Positions 1-8,503 of a stretch of 64,000 nt of DNA are shown in pieces. How positions within the stretch are numbered: the first letter of the stretch is position 1; every line of letters begins with the position of its first letter. The stretch lies in NCBI GenBank assembly GCA_002070475.1, contig MWDI01000034.1, positions 1 through 64,000 on the forward strand. Reading direction: 5' to 3'. Below the pieces are notes generated by a model that was given only the letters and a program-made list of their open reading frames with translations, made no database searches and was not told the origin of the DNA. The DNA comes from Firmicutes bacterium ADurb.Bin146. Its GTDB lineage: Bacteria > Bacillota > Clostridia > DUPQ01. The position numbers and the translations under genes are program-made.

Positions 1-1
1 G

Positions 2-403
2 ATTTTTATTTATGTTTTTTATATGCTTTGCTTATTTCTTTGTTTTAAGAAGCTGCCTGTTGCTGGTTTGGTTATAGGTATAATGGCAGGTTATTATGAA
101 GGTAGAAAACTATTTCATTACAAAGCGAATTCTTTCGAATCAAGTTACAGGATTGAAAGGACAGCCCAATTAACCTCTACAGGAATAGCGGTATACTGTA
201 TGGGGAGTACCTTTATCATATTCTCTCAATATGATGATACTTTAACTGCTCTTAAACAGATATTTAATATTAGTTCGTTAAATATCAAAGTATGGATGGT
301 GCTTGCTTCAATTATACTTTTTAGTATAATCCTTATATTTTTACAGTTTTGGCTTACAAAAAAAACTGCTATATATGCAATAAGAAAGGAATCTAAAAAA
401 TGA
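2..403 (+). CDS. Membrane protein of unknown function, 5'-truncated by the window edge
   Basis: The frame is open from the first bases of the window to the TGA at 401-403, so the true start is probably upstream; the first ATG inside is at 23. The visible 134 or so residues hold about three hydrophobic stretches: a glycine-rich one near the start (LVIGIMAGYY), one near GIAVYCMGSTFIIF, and a long one near the C-terminus (VLASIILFSIILIFLQ), followed by a basic tail ending in KESKK. This fits an integral membrane protein with its C-terminus in the cytoplasm. I do not recognise a family. Its stop overlaps the ATG of the next gene (ATGA at 400-403), so the two are probably translated together. Confidence 0.6.
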   Translation: MFIYVFYMLCLFLCFKKLPVAGLVIGIMAGYYEGRKLFHYKANSFESSYRIERTAQLTSTGIAVYCMGSTFIIFSQYDDTLTALKQIFNISSLNIKVWMVLASIILFSIILIFLQFWLTKKTAIYAIRKESKK

Positions 404-1308
404 GGAAAATTGATATCCACGTTCACAGTAGGATATACTTAACAAAAGAAGAGGAGAAATCTGTCTTATACAGGCCAGGGACAGAGAAACTTACTTATGC
501 GACACCTGAGCAAATTCTAGAATTTTATAAAGAATTAGGTGTTGAAAAAGGCGTGCTTCTGCTTAGTGAGGCTCCTGAAGGAATGCATTATACTTCAACA
601 AATCAAGAAGCAATGAGGATAGTTAGGAAGTACCCAGGACTTTTTTATTGGTTTTGCAGTATAGATCCAAGATGTGAAACCAATAGAGAGGACACTGACC
701 TTTCATATTATATAAATCACTTTAAGAAGTATGGTGCAAAAGGAATAGGAGAAGTAACTGTAAAACTTCCATTTCTTGATGATAGAATGCAGAATCTATT
801 TAGGCATGCAGAACTCTGTGAAATGCCTTTACTTTTTCATGTAGGAACTGATTATAGTTCATATGGAATATATGATGTGTTGGGACTAAAACAATTAGAA
901 GAAACCCTTATAAGATTTCCTAAGCTTATTTTTATAGGACATTCACAGCCTTTCTGGGCTGAAATAGGTGCAGGTATAGAAGAAAAAGACAGAGACGGAT
1001 ATCCCTCAGGACCAGTAAAGAAAACTGGCAGAGTAGTTGAATTAATGAGAAAATATAATAATTTGCATGCAGATTTATCAGCAAATAGCGGTTATAACGC
1101 TGTAACAAGGGATCCTGATTTCGGATATGCTTTTTTAGAAGAATTCAAAGACAGGATATATTACGGAACTGATATATGTTCATCAAGAAAAGAAAAGTCT
1201 TTTCAATTATCAGACTTTCTTTATCAAGGATTAGAACAGAATAAATTAAGTGAATCAGCATATAATAAAATATGCAGAGAAAATGCTTTAAGGATATTGG
1301 AAAGATGA
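400..1308 (+). CDS. Amidohydrolase (COG2159-like TIM-barrel metal hydrolase), first tandem copy
   Basis: 302 residues. The N-terminus carries the HxH metal motif of the amidohydrolase superfamily (IDIHVHS, His7 and His9). Further family landmarks are a mid-protein LLFHVGTD, a FIGHS segment and YGTDICS near the C-terminus, which would give the two metal or catalytic histidines and the final aspartate. Known members of this COG include amidohydrolases and decarboxylases of small carboxylic or aromatic substrates; the substrate here cannot be told. The start at 400 overlaps the upstream stop and the gene is followed directly by a close paralogue, so the pair probably forms one transcript and perhaps a heteromer. 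Confidence 0.8.
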   Translation: MRKIDIHVHSRIYLTKEEEKSVLYRPGTEKLTYATPEQILEFYKELGVEKGVLLLSEAPEGMHYTSTNQEAMRIVRKYPGLFYWFCSIDPRCETNREDTDLSYYINHFKKYGAKGIGEVTVKLPFLDDRMQNLFRHAELCEMPLLFHVGTDYSSYGIYDVLGLKQLEETLIRFPKLIFIGHSQPFWAEIGAGIEEKDRDGYPSGPVKKTGRVVELMRKYNNLHADLSANSGYNAVTRDPDFGYAFLEEFKDRIYYGTDICSSRKEKSFQLSDFLYQGLEQNKLSESAYNKICRENALRILER

Positions 1309-1316
1309 GGCTAGCT

Positions 1317-2222
1317 ATGAAAAGAATTGATATGCATATACATTCAATCATGCATTATGATGAGTATGAAAAAGAAAGTGATATATTAAGACCATATCCG
1401 AATACAGGCACATTTGCAACTCCTGAGGAGCTAAAACCTGTTTATGCAAGATTAGGTATTGAAAAGGGAGTTCTTCTGCCGATAGTATCGATGGAAGGTC
1501 AGCACAGGATGATGAGTAATGAAGAGATATACAGGATAGTATGCGCATACCCAGATATGTTCTATTGGTATTGTAATGTGGATCCTAGATGCCACACCAA
1601 TAGTAATGATACGGATCTTGGATATTTTATAGAGCATTACAAAAAATTAGGGGCAAAGGGCATCGGTGAAGTTACGAGCAAACTAGCATTTGACGATCCT
1701 AAAATGAGGAATTTGTTTTATCATGCTCAAAAATTAGATATGCCTTTACTTTTCCATATCGGAGCAGATAAAGAACCATATGGTATTTTTGATGAACTAG
1801 GTCTTCCATTACTTGAACGAACTCTTAATGATTACCCTGATCTTAAATTTATAGGTCATTCAGCTTCATTCTGGTCTCATATAAGCAAGGATGTAAAAGA
1901 AGAGACACGTTCATCGTACAACAAAGGTCCTGTTGTTGAAGGTGGAAGGATACCTGAGCTTATGAAAAAATACCCTAATCTTTATGCTGACATTTCAGCA
2001 AATAGCGGTTATTATGCTATAACAAGAGATCCTGATTTCGGATATGCCTTCTTAGAGAAATTTCAGGACAGGCTTTTCTATGGTACTGATATCTGTGCCC
2101 CTAGGGAATATGTTTTTTTCAACATGGTTAATTTTTTGGATGACGGGTATAGAGAAAACCGTTTAAGCAAGGCTGCATATGAAAAAATAAATAGATTTAA
2201 TGCTGAAAATATACTAAAATGA
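1317..2222 (+). CDS. Amidohydrolase (COG2159-like), second tandem copy
   Basis: About 302 residues, roughly half identical by eye to the preceding protein along its whole length, including HxH (IDMHIHS), LLFHIGAD, FIGHS, a shared SANSGY segment, RDPDFGYAFLE and YGTDIC. The start at 1317 aligns with the paralogue and has GATGAGG about 6 bases upstream; an ATG at 1305, overlapping the previous stop as ATGA, is also possible, and a longer reading from 1272 would lie inside the previous gene. The conserved metal ligands suggest both copies are active hydrolases. Likely co-transcribed with the first copy. The substrate is unknown. Confidence 0.8.
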   Translation: MKRIDMHIHSIMHYDEYEKESDILRPYPNTGTFATPEELKPVYARLGIEKGVLLPIVSMEGQHRMMSNEEIYRIVCAYPDMFYWYCNVDPRCHTNSNDTDLGYFIEHYKKLGAKGIGEVTSKLAFDDPKMRNLFYHAQKLDMPLLFHIGADKEPYGIFDELGLPLLERTLNDYPDLKFIGHSASFWSHISKDVKEETRSSYNKGPVVEGGRIPELMKKYPNLYADISANSGYYAITRDPDFGYAFLEKFQDRLFYGTDICAPREYVFFNMVNFLDDGYRENRLSKAAYEKINRFNAENILK

Positions 2223-2261
2223 CAGTATTTTGTTAGTAAATTTGAAATATTGCTATTAATT

Positions 2262-2277
2262 TTGATTATTTTATCAA
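2262..2277. promoter_or_regulatory. Short inverted repeat upstream of the perR-like gene, possible operator
   Basis: The sequence TTGAT-(6)-ATCAA forms a perfect 5+5 inverted repeat 60 bases before the regulator gene. Fur-family proteins bind AT-rich palindromes and often regulate themselves, so this is a candidate autoregulatory box, but it does not match the 7-1-7 PerR consensus well. Confidence 0.25.
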
Positions 2278-2337
2278 TAGGTATTGCTAAAATTGAAATA
2301 ATGTGTATAATCTTATTGAGATTGGATATTGGTAACT

Positions 2338-2721
2338 ATGATTATTACAAGAAATACTGTGCAAAGGGAAATTATTTTACAAACTGTTATGAATATGGAT
2401 AGTCATCCATCTGCTGATGAAGTATATGAAAAATTAAAATACGAGAATCCTTCAATAAGCAGAGCTACAGTTTATAGGAATTTAGAATTATTAGCAAAGC
2501 GGGGCAAGATACTTCATATTGAAATACCTAAAGGAGCGGATTGCTTTGATTTCAACACTATTGAACATCATCATATGCGTTGTGACATTTGCAGAAAGGT
2601 ATATGACATAAATATTTTAAAAATACCCAAAATCAAGTATGACAAAATTGATTCAAGCGGGTGTATAATCAACGAATATACTATATCATTTAAAGGCATA
2701 TGTCCGAATTGTCAAAAATAA
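2338..2721 (+). CDS. perR: Fur-family peroxide-type repressor (PerR-like)
   Basis: About 127 residues from the ATG at 2338; a TTG at 2329 would add three residues. The N-terminal half is a winged helix with the family motif SRATVYRNLELL. The C-terminal half has the metal site FDF...EHHHMRCDIC...VYDI, with Asp rather than Glu after the first CxxC as in PerR, and a second CxxC at the end (CPNC) for structural zinc. PerR proteins sense peroxide by iron-catalysed histidine oxidation and repress oxidative-stress genes. The rubrerythrin gene follows after 17 bases with its own strong ribosome site, which supports a peroxide rather than iron-uptake role. Confidence 0.8.
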   Translation: MIITRNTVQREIILQTVMNMDSHPSADEVYEKLKYENPSISRATVYRNLELLAKRGKILHIEIPKGADCFDFNTIEHHHMRCDICRKVYDINILKIPKIKYDKIDSSGCIINEYTISFKGICPNCQK

Positions 2722-2738
2722 TAAAAAAGGAGAAATAA

Positions 2739-3275
2739 ATGAAAAATTTAAAAGGTACAAAAACAGAAGCAAACCTAAAAGAAGCTTTTGCTGGAGAATC
2801 AATGGCTAGGAACAAATACACTTATTTTGCTTCAAAAGCAAAAAAAGATGGATATGTACAAATAGCTAATATTTTTGAAGAAACTGCGAATAATGAAAAA
2901 GAACATGCGAAAATTTGGTTCAAGTTACTTAACGGAATAGGCGAAACTACAGATAATCTTTTGCACGCAGCTGAAGGCGAGAATTATGAATGGACAGACA
3001 TGTATGATAGATTTGCAAAAGATGCAAAAGCAGAAGGTTTCAGTGAAATCGCAATGCTTTTTGAACAAGTTGCTAATATAGAGAAGGAGCACGAGGAAAG
3101 ATACAAAAAACTTCTTGCTAATATAAATGATGGTTTGGTATTCTCAAGAGATAGTGAAATGATATGGCAATGCAGTAACTGCGGACATATCGTTATCGGT
3201 AAAAAAGCCCCGCAACTATGTCCTGTATGCTCACATCCAAAAGATTACTTTGAAATAAGAGCAAACAATTATTAA
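2739..3275 (+). CDS. rbr: Rubrerythrin
   Basis: 178 residues, normal length. The N-terminal four-helix ferritin-like domain carries the diiron ligands: Glu20 in FAGES, EKEH near 53-56 and a second IEKEH in the following helix pair. The C-terminal rubredoxin domain has the paired CSNCG and CPVC motifs that bind one iron. Rubrerythrin reduces hydrogen peroxide in anaerobes using electrons from rubredoxin or NAD(P)H-dependent partners, in the cytoplasm. It has an AAAAAGGAGAAATAA ribosome site, lies directly after the PerR-like gene and is followed by a strong terminator, so it closes a two-gene operon. Confidence 0.93.
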   Translation: MKNLKGTKTEANLKEAFAGESMARNKYTYFASKAKKDGYVQIANIFEETANNEKEHAKIWFKLLNGIGETTDNLLHAAEGENYEWTDMYDRFAKDAKAEGFSEIAMLFEQVANIEKEHEERYKKLLANINDGLVFSRDSEMIWQCSNCGHIVIGKKAPQLCPVCSHPKDYFEIRANNY

Positions 3276-3297
3276 TCTATGATAAATAAGCTTTACC

Positions 3298-3327
3298 ATA
3301 AAAGACGGATTACACCGTCTTTTATTT
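3298..3327 (+). terminator. Rho-independent terminator after rubrerythrin
   Basis: An 11-base-pair stem (ATAAAAGACGG / CCGTCTTTTAT) with a six-base loop, 23 bases after the rbr stop and ending in a T-rich stretch. Confidence 0.85.
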
Positions 3328-3385
3328 CTATAATTTCTTAATTTTAAATTGCTTACATTGAGGTAATAATTTTAACAAGTTAAAA

Positions 3386-4456
3386 TCAATACTTTCCAGC
3401 CTTTTTTACTGTTTCAACGATAATTTTGAAATTTTCAAGACTAACGCTATTTGGTATTGAATGATCTGAAGAGAAAATATAACCACCATTTTCCTTTAAT
3501 ATAGGGACATTTTGGTTTATAGCTTGTGTAACTTCATCCACTTTATCCCAAAGAACAGCATTTAATCCTCCATGTAGAACAAGCTTGTCTCCATATTTCT
3601 TTTTTAAGTAAATCGGATCCATTCCAGCTTTTATTTCTAGTGGATTTAAAGCATCAACTCCGATTTCTACTAAATCATTTACAAAACTCATAACATCACC
3701 GCAGGAATGCAGATGAGCATAAATGCCTTTATTGTGAGCCCAGTCAACTGCTTTTTTATGAAAAGGTTTTAAAATCTCCCTGTATGTTTCTATAGAGAAA
3801 AAAGTTGTATTTTTATAACCCATATCATCATACCAAAAAATGGAATCGAATCTGTAACCTTTGTCCCATAGAAGATCAAAATGCTTGATGCAGGAATTTA
3901 AATATGTGTCAAACATATCCATGACCCACTCTGGTTCTTCCAACATAGCTATCAGGATGGTTTCTGTTCCGCACATCCATGAATGAGTGACATCGAATCC
4001 AAACCAGAACCCTGCTTCTAACCAGTGTCCATTAGCAACCCATTCTGGATATACCCTCTCATAGCGTTCCCAATTTATTCTATCAGAACCTTCAAGCATT
4101 CTTTTCTTAGTTTCTTGAAACCAGATTTTAGATGTATTAACTTTATAATCAAGGAATTCCGGTGTGGAGTCTTCTTCCTTGAATTTTCTTAATGTAACTC
4201 CGTAACTTGTTGTATATATTTTCTGTTTATCATCTTCTTCAATAATTTTCACTTCATATTGGGGTGAAATATCCACATTAAATTTCGATACCTTATCTAC
4301 TTTGAAATAATCTCTCCAATCAGCATTTTCAGGCATTCCTTCTCTTTGCCATCTTTTGATTGTACCTTCCCAAGGGGCATCAATTATAGGTATCCTATCA
4401 GCTTCTTTATGTTGAAACATTCTTAGAAATCTTTCTTTAGAGGTCATTTCTTTCAT
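3386..4456 (-). CDS. URO-D family protein (MtaA/CmuA-like corrinoid methyltransferase type)
   Basis: 356 residues, complete, with an AAGGAG ribosome site upstream of the ATG. The fold-defining pieces of the uroporphyrinogen decarboxylase superfamily are present: SKERF near the start, the YDDMGY segment near 209-214 and the zinc motif HLHSCGD (His248, His250, Cys252). The HxHSCG arrangement is that of cobalamin-dependent methyltransferases such as MtaA rather than HemE. No haem genes are nearby, so a methyl-transfer or sugar-linked accessory role is more likely than decarboxylation. It is transcribed away from the SAM methyltransferase gene at 4516. This is one of three URO-D paralogues in the window. 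Confidence 0.8.
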   Translation of the reverse strand: MKEMTSKERFLRMFQHKEADRIPIIDAPWEGTIKRWQREGMPENADWRDYFKVDKVSKFNVDISPQYEVKIIEEDDKQKIYTTSYGVTLRKFKEEDSTPEFLDYKVNTSKIWFQETKKRMLEGSDRINWERYERVYPEWVANGHWLEAGFWFGFDVTHSWMCGTETILIAMLEEPEWVMDMFDTYLNSCIKHFDLLWDKGYRFDSIFWYDDMGYKNTTFFSIETYREILKPFHKKAVDWAHNKGIYAHLHSCGDVMSFVNDLVEIGVDALNPLEIKAGMDPIYLKKKYGDKLVLHGGLNAVLWDKVDEVTQAINQNVPILKENGGYIFSSDHSIPNSVSLENFKIIVETVKKAGKY

Positions 4457-4515
4457 ATTCTGGTCTCCTTGAATACTGTTTTATATTAGTATACTATACT
4501 ATATTAAAGATAGTG

Positions 4516-5289
4516 ATGTATAATTTTTATATGAACAAAGAATTATTATATGAACAATGGAAAAAAGAAGAGAAAACGCTTTTTACAGGATGGGACTTTT
4601 CCCATATATCTTCTGCATATGAGTGTTTTGACACTCCTTGGGATTATGAAAGTATTGTAAAAATATTTTTAAAAGAAGATATGATGCTTTTAGATATGGG
4701 AACAGCAGATGGAAAAGTATTGCTGAAATTCAATCATCCTTTTAATAAAACATGGGTCACAGAATGTTATCCGCTAAATGTGGAAATAGTAAAAACAAAA
4801 CTGATTCCTCTTGGAATACGTCTTTGTGAAGTTGATAATGATAACAATCTGTTACTGGATTCATGCTATTTTGATATTGTCATTAACAGGCATGAGTCAT
4901 ACAATCCCAATGAAGTTTTCAGAATCTTAAAAAATAATAGTATATTTATAACACAGCAGGTAGGAGGAGACAACAATATATCTTTATCTTCCAAGCTTAT
5001 AGAAGGATATAAACCAGCATATCCAGATCATACTCTTGATAATGAGAAAGATAAATTATTAGGAGCAGGATTTAAAATTATTTATAGCAGTGAAGTTGTA
5101 TTACCTTCTATTTTTTATAGTGTTAAAGCTATAATATATTATGCGAAAGCAGTAGAATGGGAGTTTCCGGGCTTCAGTGTAGACAAAAGTCTAGACAAAT
5201 TATTTATGCTACAGGAGGAAATTGAAGAACATGGATATGTATCAAGTAATGAGTCTAGGTTTATAATAGTAGCTATAAAAAGCGAGTGA
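4516..5289 (+). CDS. Class I SAM-dependent methyltransferase
   Basis: About 253-257 residues. The SAM-binding motif I is LLDMGTADGKVL in the first third, followed by an acidic strand and the INRHESYNPNEVFRIL segment typical of the Methyltransf_11 group, with ITQQVGG as post-motif strand. Starts at GTG 4513, ATG 4516 and ATG 4531 are all in frame. The last gives MNKELLYEQW and sits exactly 6 bases after a TATAAT, so the mRNA may be leaderless from 4531. The substrate is unknown. It is divergent from the URO-D gene and 34 bases before the YhcH-type gene. Confidence 0.75.
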   Translation: MYNFYMNKELLYEQWKKEEKTLFTGWDFSHISSAYECFDTPWDYESIVKIFLKEDMMLLDMGTADGKVLLKFNHPFNKTWVTECYPLNVEIVKTKLIPLGIRLCEVDNDNNLLLDSCYFDIVINRHESYNPNEVFRILKNNSIFITQQVGGDNNISLSSKLIEGYKPAYPDHTLDNEKDKLLGAGFKIIYSSEVVLPSIFYSVKAIIYYAKAVEWEFPGFSVDKSLDKLFMLQEEIEEHGYVSSNESRFIIVAIKSE

Positions 5290-5323
5290 CTGATTTTAAA
5301 GATAATTTTGAAAGGATTAAGAA

Positions 5324-5776
5324 ATGATTAATGGAAATTTAGATGGGACAGGGATACCATCCTGCTTGGATGATTATTTAAAAAGATCTATCGAGTTAAT
5401 GAAAAATTTGGATGTGAAAAGCCCAGTAGGCAGAGTAATGGTTGATGGCGATGATTTTTACTACACTGTTATGGAAGTAGAAGTAAATCCAATAAGTGAA
5501 ATCAAATTCGAAATGCATAAGAAGTATATAGATATACATTACCTTATTAAAGGTAGTGAGAACATAGGAATAGCAAATGGAAGAAAATTAGGGATTTTAG
5601 TTCCATATCTGGATGATAAAGATTGCTCTTTTTGCAAAGATGGAGATTCTATGAGTATTATTTCAATGGAAGAAAAGGATTTTTGTGTAATTTATCCCTA
5701 TGAGGCTCATAAACCAGGCGGAATGTCAAGAGAATTCGGTAAAATTAAGAAAGCAGTATTTAAAATAAAGATATAA
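5324..5776 (+). CDS. YhcH/YjgK/YiaL (DUF386) family protein
   Basis: 150 residues, the usual size. The family core is visible: EMHKKYIDIHYLIKG (residues 63-77) with Glu63, His65, Asp70 and His72, and a late FCVIYPYEAHKPG with a conserved histidine, together forming the metal or sugar-binding site of this cupin-like barrel. Members are linked to sialic acid, galactoside and other sugar-catabolic operons; YhcH itself has been proposed to act on sugar anomers or processing. Here it follows a methyltransferase gene and precedes the acyl-CoA ligase, so its local partner is unclear. The ribosome site is a modest GAAAGGATTAAG. Confidence 0.8.
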   Translation: MINGNLDGTGIPSCLDDYLKRSIELMKNLDVKSPVGRVMVDGDDFYYTVMEVEVNPISEIKFEMHKKYIDIHYLIKGSENIGIANGRKLGILVPYLDDKDCSFCKDGDSMSIISMEEKDFCVIYPYEAHKPGGMSREFGKIKKAVFKIKI

Positions 5777-5780
5777 GTTA

Positions 5781-5808
5781 TTGTTTATAAAACAAAAACT
5801 GGTATAAT
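5781..5808 (+). promoter_or_regulatory. Sigma-A-type promoter for the acyl-CoA ligase gene
   Basis: TTGTTT at 5781-5786, 16-base spacer, TATAAT at 5803-5808 preceded by TGG, an extended -10. A short imperfect hairpin (CTGTCT/AGGCAG, near 5822-5838) lies just after the expected start of the roughly 65-base leader. Confidence 0.65.
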
Positions 5809-5880
5809 AAAAAAGTTATAATCTGTCTAGATAGGCAGAATAAACAAATGTAGCAAGGTAGGAAGGTAGGAATAAAAGAT

Positions 5881-7515
5881 ATGCCGATTACGCAGATTCT
5901 TGAGAAGAATGCCAGGCTGTACGCCGATGATGTATGTTTAGTAGAGATAAGTCCTGAATTGCAAGAAAAACGTGAAGTGACATGGAAGGAATTCGAGCTT
6001 ATTGAAACAAATCCAAAAGAGCATTACCGTAAAGAAATAACATGGAAAGAATTTGATGATAAAGCCAACAGATTCGCAAATTATCTTATTCAAAATAATA
6101 TAAACAAAGGTAAAAAAGTAGCTATTCTGCTTATGAACTGTATTGAGTGGCTACCAATATACTTTGGAATACTTAAGACTGGAGCATTAGCTGTTCCATT
6201 GAATTACAGATACACTGCAGAGGAAATAAGATACTGTTTAAATTTATCAAATACTGACTGTCTGATATTTGGTAATGAATTTATTGGCAGAGTGGAAAGC
6301 ATAAAAGAAAAGATAAGTCACATAAAACCTCTAATTTACACAGGAGAAGACTGTCCAGATTTTGCTGTAAGCTATGAAGAATCTGTTAAAAATTTCTCAT
6401 CTGTTTCACCATCAGTAGAAATTTTTGATGAAGATGATGCTGCTTTATATTTTTCTTCAGGTACAACCGGATTTCCTAAAGCAATACTTCATTCACATTC
6501 CAGCCTTGTCTCATCCTGTATAACAGAAAATGCTCATCACAAGCAGACAAGACAGGATAATTTTTTATGCATACCACCTTTATACCACACTGGAGCGAAG
6601 ATGCACTGGTTCGGGAGTTTTTTAGTGGGAGGAAAGGCAGTTCTTTTAAGAGGAGTAAAACCTAAATGGATTCTTAAAGCAGTTTCTGAAGAAAATATAT
6701 CTATTGTGTGGCTTCTTGTACCATGGGCACAGGATATACTTGATTGTATAGAAAGAGGGGAAATCAACCTTGATGACTATAATCTTAAGCAATGGAGATT
6801 GATGCATATTGGTGCTCAACCTGTACCCCCAAGCCTTATCAGACGCTGGAAAACATATTTTCCAAATCATGATTATGATACTAATTATGGTCTTAGTGAA
6901 TCAATCGGTCCTGGCTGCGTACATCTTGGTATTGAAAACATCCATAAAGTAGGAGCTATAGGAGTTCCTGGATATGGTTGGATGACAAAAATAGTTGATG
7001 ATAAAGGTCAGGATGTGAAAGACGGAGAAGTAGGCGAGCTTGCTGTAAAAGGGCCTGGAGTAATGAGATGTTATTATAATGATAAGGCTGCAACAGATGC
7101 TGTATTGAAAGACGGATGGCTTTATACAGGTGATATGGCGAAAAAAGACAATGATGGATTTATATACCTTGTAGATAGAAAGAAAGACGTCATAATTACT
7201 GGAGGAGAGAATATATATCCTGTACAGATAGAAGATTTTTTAAGAAGCCACAAAGCAATTAAGGATGTCGCAGTTATAGGTTTGCCGGATAAGAGGGTCG
7301 GGGAGATTGCAGCAGCTATCATAGAGTTGAAAAAAGGTTATGAATGTACAAAAGAGGAGCTTGATGTTTTTTGTGAAGCTCTACCAAGGTATAAAAGACC
7401 TAGAGCGATAATTTTCGATAATGTTCCTAGAAACCCAACTGGTAAGATAGAAAAACCTAAGATAAGGGAAAAATACTGTAAGATTAGCGTTGTGGAATTA
7501 CAGATAACAACCTAA
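5881..7515 (+). CDS. Acyl-CoA synthetase / AMP-dependent acid-CoA ligase
   Basis: 544 residues, full length for the ANL superfamily. The phosphate loop is YFSSGTTGFPK near residue 195, the aromatic-Gly-E motif region is TNYGLSESIG, the hinge region is GWLYTGDM...VDRKKDVIITGGENIYP, and the C-terminal catalytic lysine lies in NPTGKIEKP. The protein activates a carboxylic acid as acyl-AMP and transfers it to CoA; the acid is not identifiable. Near the N-terminus a 20-residue unit is repeated imperfectly (REVTWKEFE at 31-39 and KEITWKEFD at 51-59). It has its own promoter and no close operon partner. A bile-acid or cinnamate ligase role cannot be told from sequence alone. Confidence 0.85.
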   Translation: MPITQILEKNARLYADDVCLVEISPELQEKREVTWKEFELIETNPKEHYRKEITWKEFDDKANRFANYLIQNNINKGKKVAILLMNCIEWLPIYFGILKTGALAVPLNYRYTAEEIRYCLNLSNTDCLIFGNEFIGRVESIKEKISHIKPLIYTGEDCPDFAVSYEESVKNFSSVSPSVEIFDEDDAALYFSSGTTGFPKAILHSHSSLVSSCITENAHHKQTRQDNFLCIPPLYHTGAKMHWFGSFLVGGKAVLLRGVKPKWILKAVSEENISIVWLLVPWAQDILDCIERGEINLDDYNLKQWRLMHIGAQPVPPSLIRRWKTYFPNHDYDTNYGLSESIGPGCVHLGIENIHKVGAIGVPGYGWMTKIVDDKGQDVKDGEVGELAVKGPGVMRCYYNDKAATDAVLKDGWLYTGDMAKKDNDGFIYLVDRKKDVIITGGENIYPVQIEDFLRSHKAIKDVAVIGLPDKRVGEIAAAIIELKKGYECTKEELDVFCEALPRYKRPRAIIFDNVPRNPTGKIEKPKIREKYCKISVVELQITT

Positions 7516-7627
7516 AGATCTTATTCATATTTGAAAAATCTAAAAAAACAGATTAATATATATACAGATTATTAAACGGTACTGTATAATTGATATATAA
7601 TGTAAAAGGCCGATATAGAGGAGAGCC

Positions 7628-8503
7628 ATGTTTAATCAGATAGATTGGTTAGAGCAAATAAAATATTTCAGTTTGGAATTGTCCAGTCCTCTTGCTGTAA
7701 TATCTGCAATTATAGATATAGCAATAGTCTCTTACCTTGTATATAAGCTGATGATTTTTGTAAAGGAAATAAGAGCATGGAGCCTTCTTAAAGGTGTTTT
7801 GGTAATTGTTCTAGTTGCTATAGTAAGCAGTCTTTTAGGCTTACAGATTATGACCTTCCTATTTAGCAATATTCTTACCTTTGCAGCTCTATCAATAGTT
7901 GTTTTATTCCAACCGGAAATAAGGAAGGTGCTTGAAAGACTTGGAACAAGCGAAATCACTCATTTCTTTTCAAATACAGGATCTGATGAGACTCTAAAGA
8001 CGACAGCAGTTGTTGAAGAGATTGTTAAAGCATGCAAGAATATGTCTGAACAATATATTGGTGCTCTTATAGTAATAGAGAAGTCAACCAAGATAGGTGA
8101 ATTCATAAATACAGGTGTACAAATGAATGCAGATGTGACAAGAGAGCTTTTAGAAAATATTTTTGTACCGAAAACACCTTTACATGATGGTGCTGTGATA
8201 ATTCGCAAGGACAAGATAGTTGCTGCTGCGTGCCTTCTTCCATTAACTGACAATCCTAATCTGAGCACTGAGCTTGGCATGAGGCACAGAGGCGGATTAG
8301 GCATTACAGAAGTATCTGACGGTATTGCAGTTATTGTCTCTGAAGAAAGCGGTAAAATATCCTATGCTTCAAATGGCGGTCTTGTAAGAAACCTGAATTC
8401 AGATTCCCTGCGTAAAGCGCTTCTTATGAATCTAGTAAAAGAAAAGAAAGAAAAAACCAAGATAAGTAAGATTATTGGAAAGGCTAGGAAAAATGTGGAG
8501 TAA
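7628..8503 (+). CDS. cdaA: Diadenylate cyclase CdaA
   Basis: 291 residues. Three N-terminal membrane helices (about residues 20-100) precede the DAC domain. The catalytic signatures are LHDGAVII (Asp187-Gly188-Ala189) and GMRHRGGLG (Arg219-His220-Arg221), where CdaA usually has GTRHRAALG. The enzyme condenses two ATP into c-di-AMP, which controls potassium and osmolyte transport and wall homeostasis in Bacillota. It heads the conserved cdaA-cdaR-glmM cluster; the next gene overlaps its 3' end by 11 bases. Several TATAAT-like boxes lie just upstream (7584-7601), so a promoter there is likely but not well resolved. Confidence 0.95.
   Translation: MFNQIDWLEQIKYFSLELSSPLAVISAIIDIAIVSYLVYKLMIFVKEIRAWSLLKGVLVIVLVAIVSSLLGLQIMTFLFSNILTFAALSIVVLFQPEIRKVLERLGTSEITHFFSNTGSDETLKTTAVVEEIVKACKNMSEQYIGALIVIEKSTKIGEFINTGVQMNADVTRELLENIFVPKTPLHDGAVIIRKDKIVAAACLLPLTDNPNLSTELGMRHRGGLGITEVSDGIAVIVSEESGKISYASNGGLVRNLNSDSLRKALLMNLVKEKKEKTKISKIIGKARKNVE

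Noticed and set aside
1272-1316. Start of the second amidohydrolase at 1272
   Set aside because: It would lie deep inside the previous coding end and add residues absent from the paralogue; 1317 or 1305 fit better.
3386-4456. Annotation as HemE (uroporphyrinogen decarboxylase in haem synthesis)
   Set aside because: The HxHSCG zinc motif is typical of cobalamin-linked methyltransferases, no haem genes are nearby, and two further divergent paralogues exist in the window.
5881-7515. BaiB-type bile-acid CoA ligase
   Set aside because: General ANL motifs do not define substrate, and no other bai-like genes are present.
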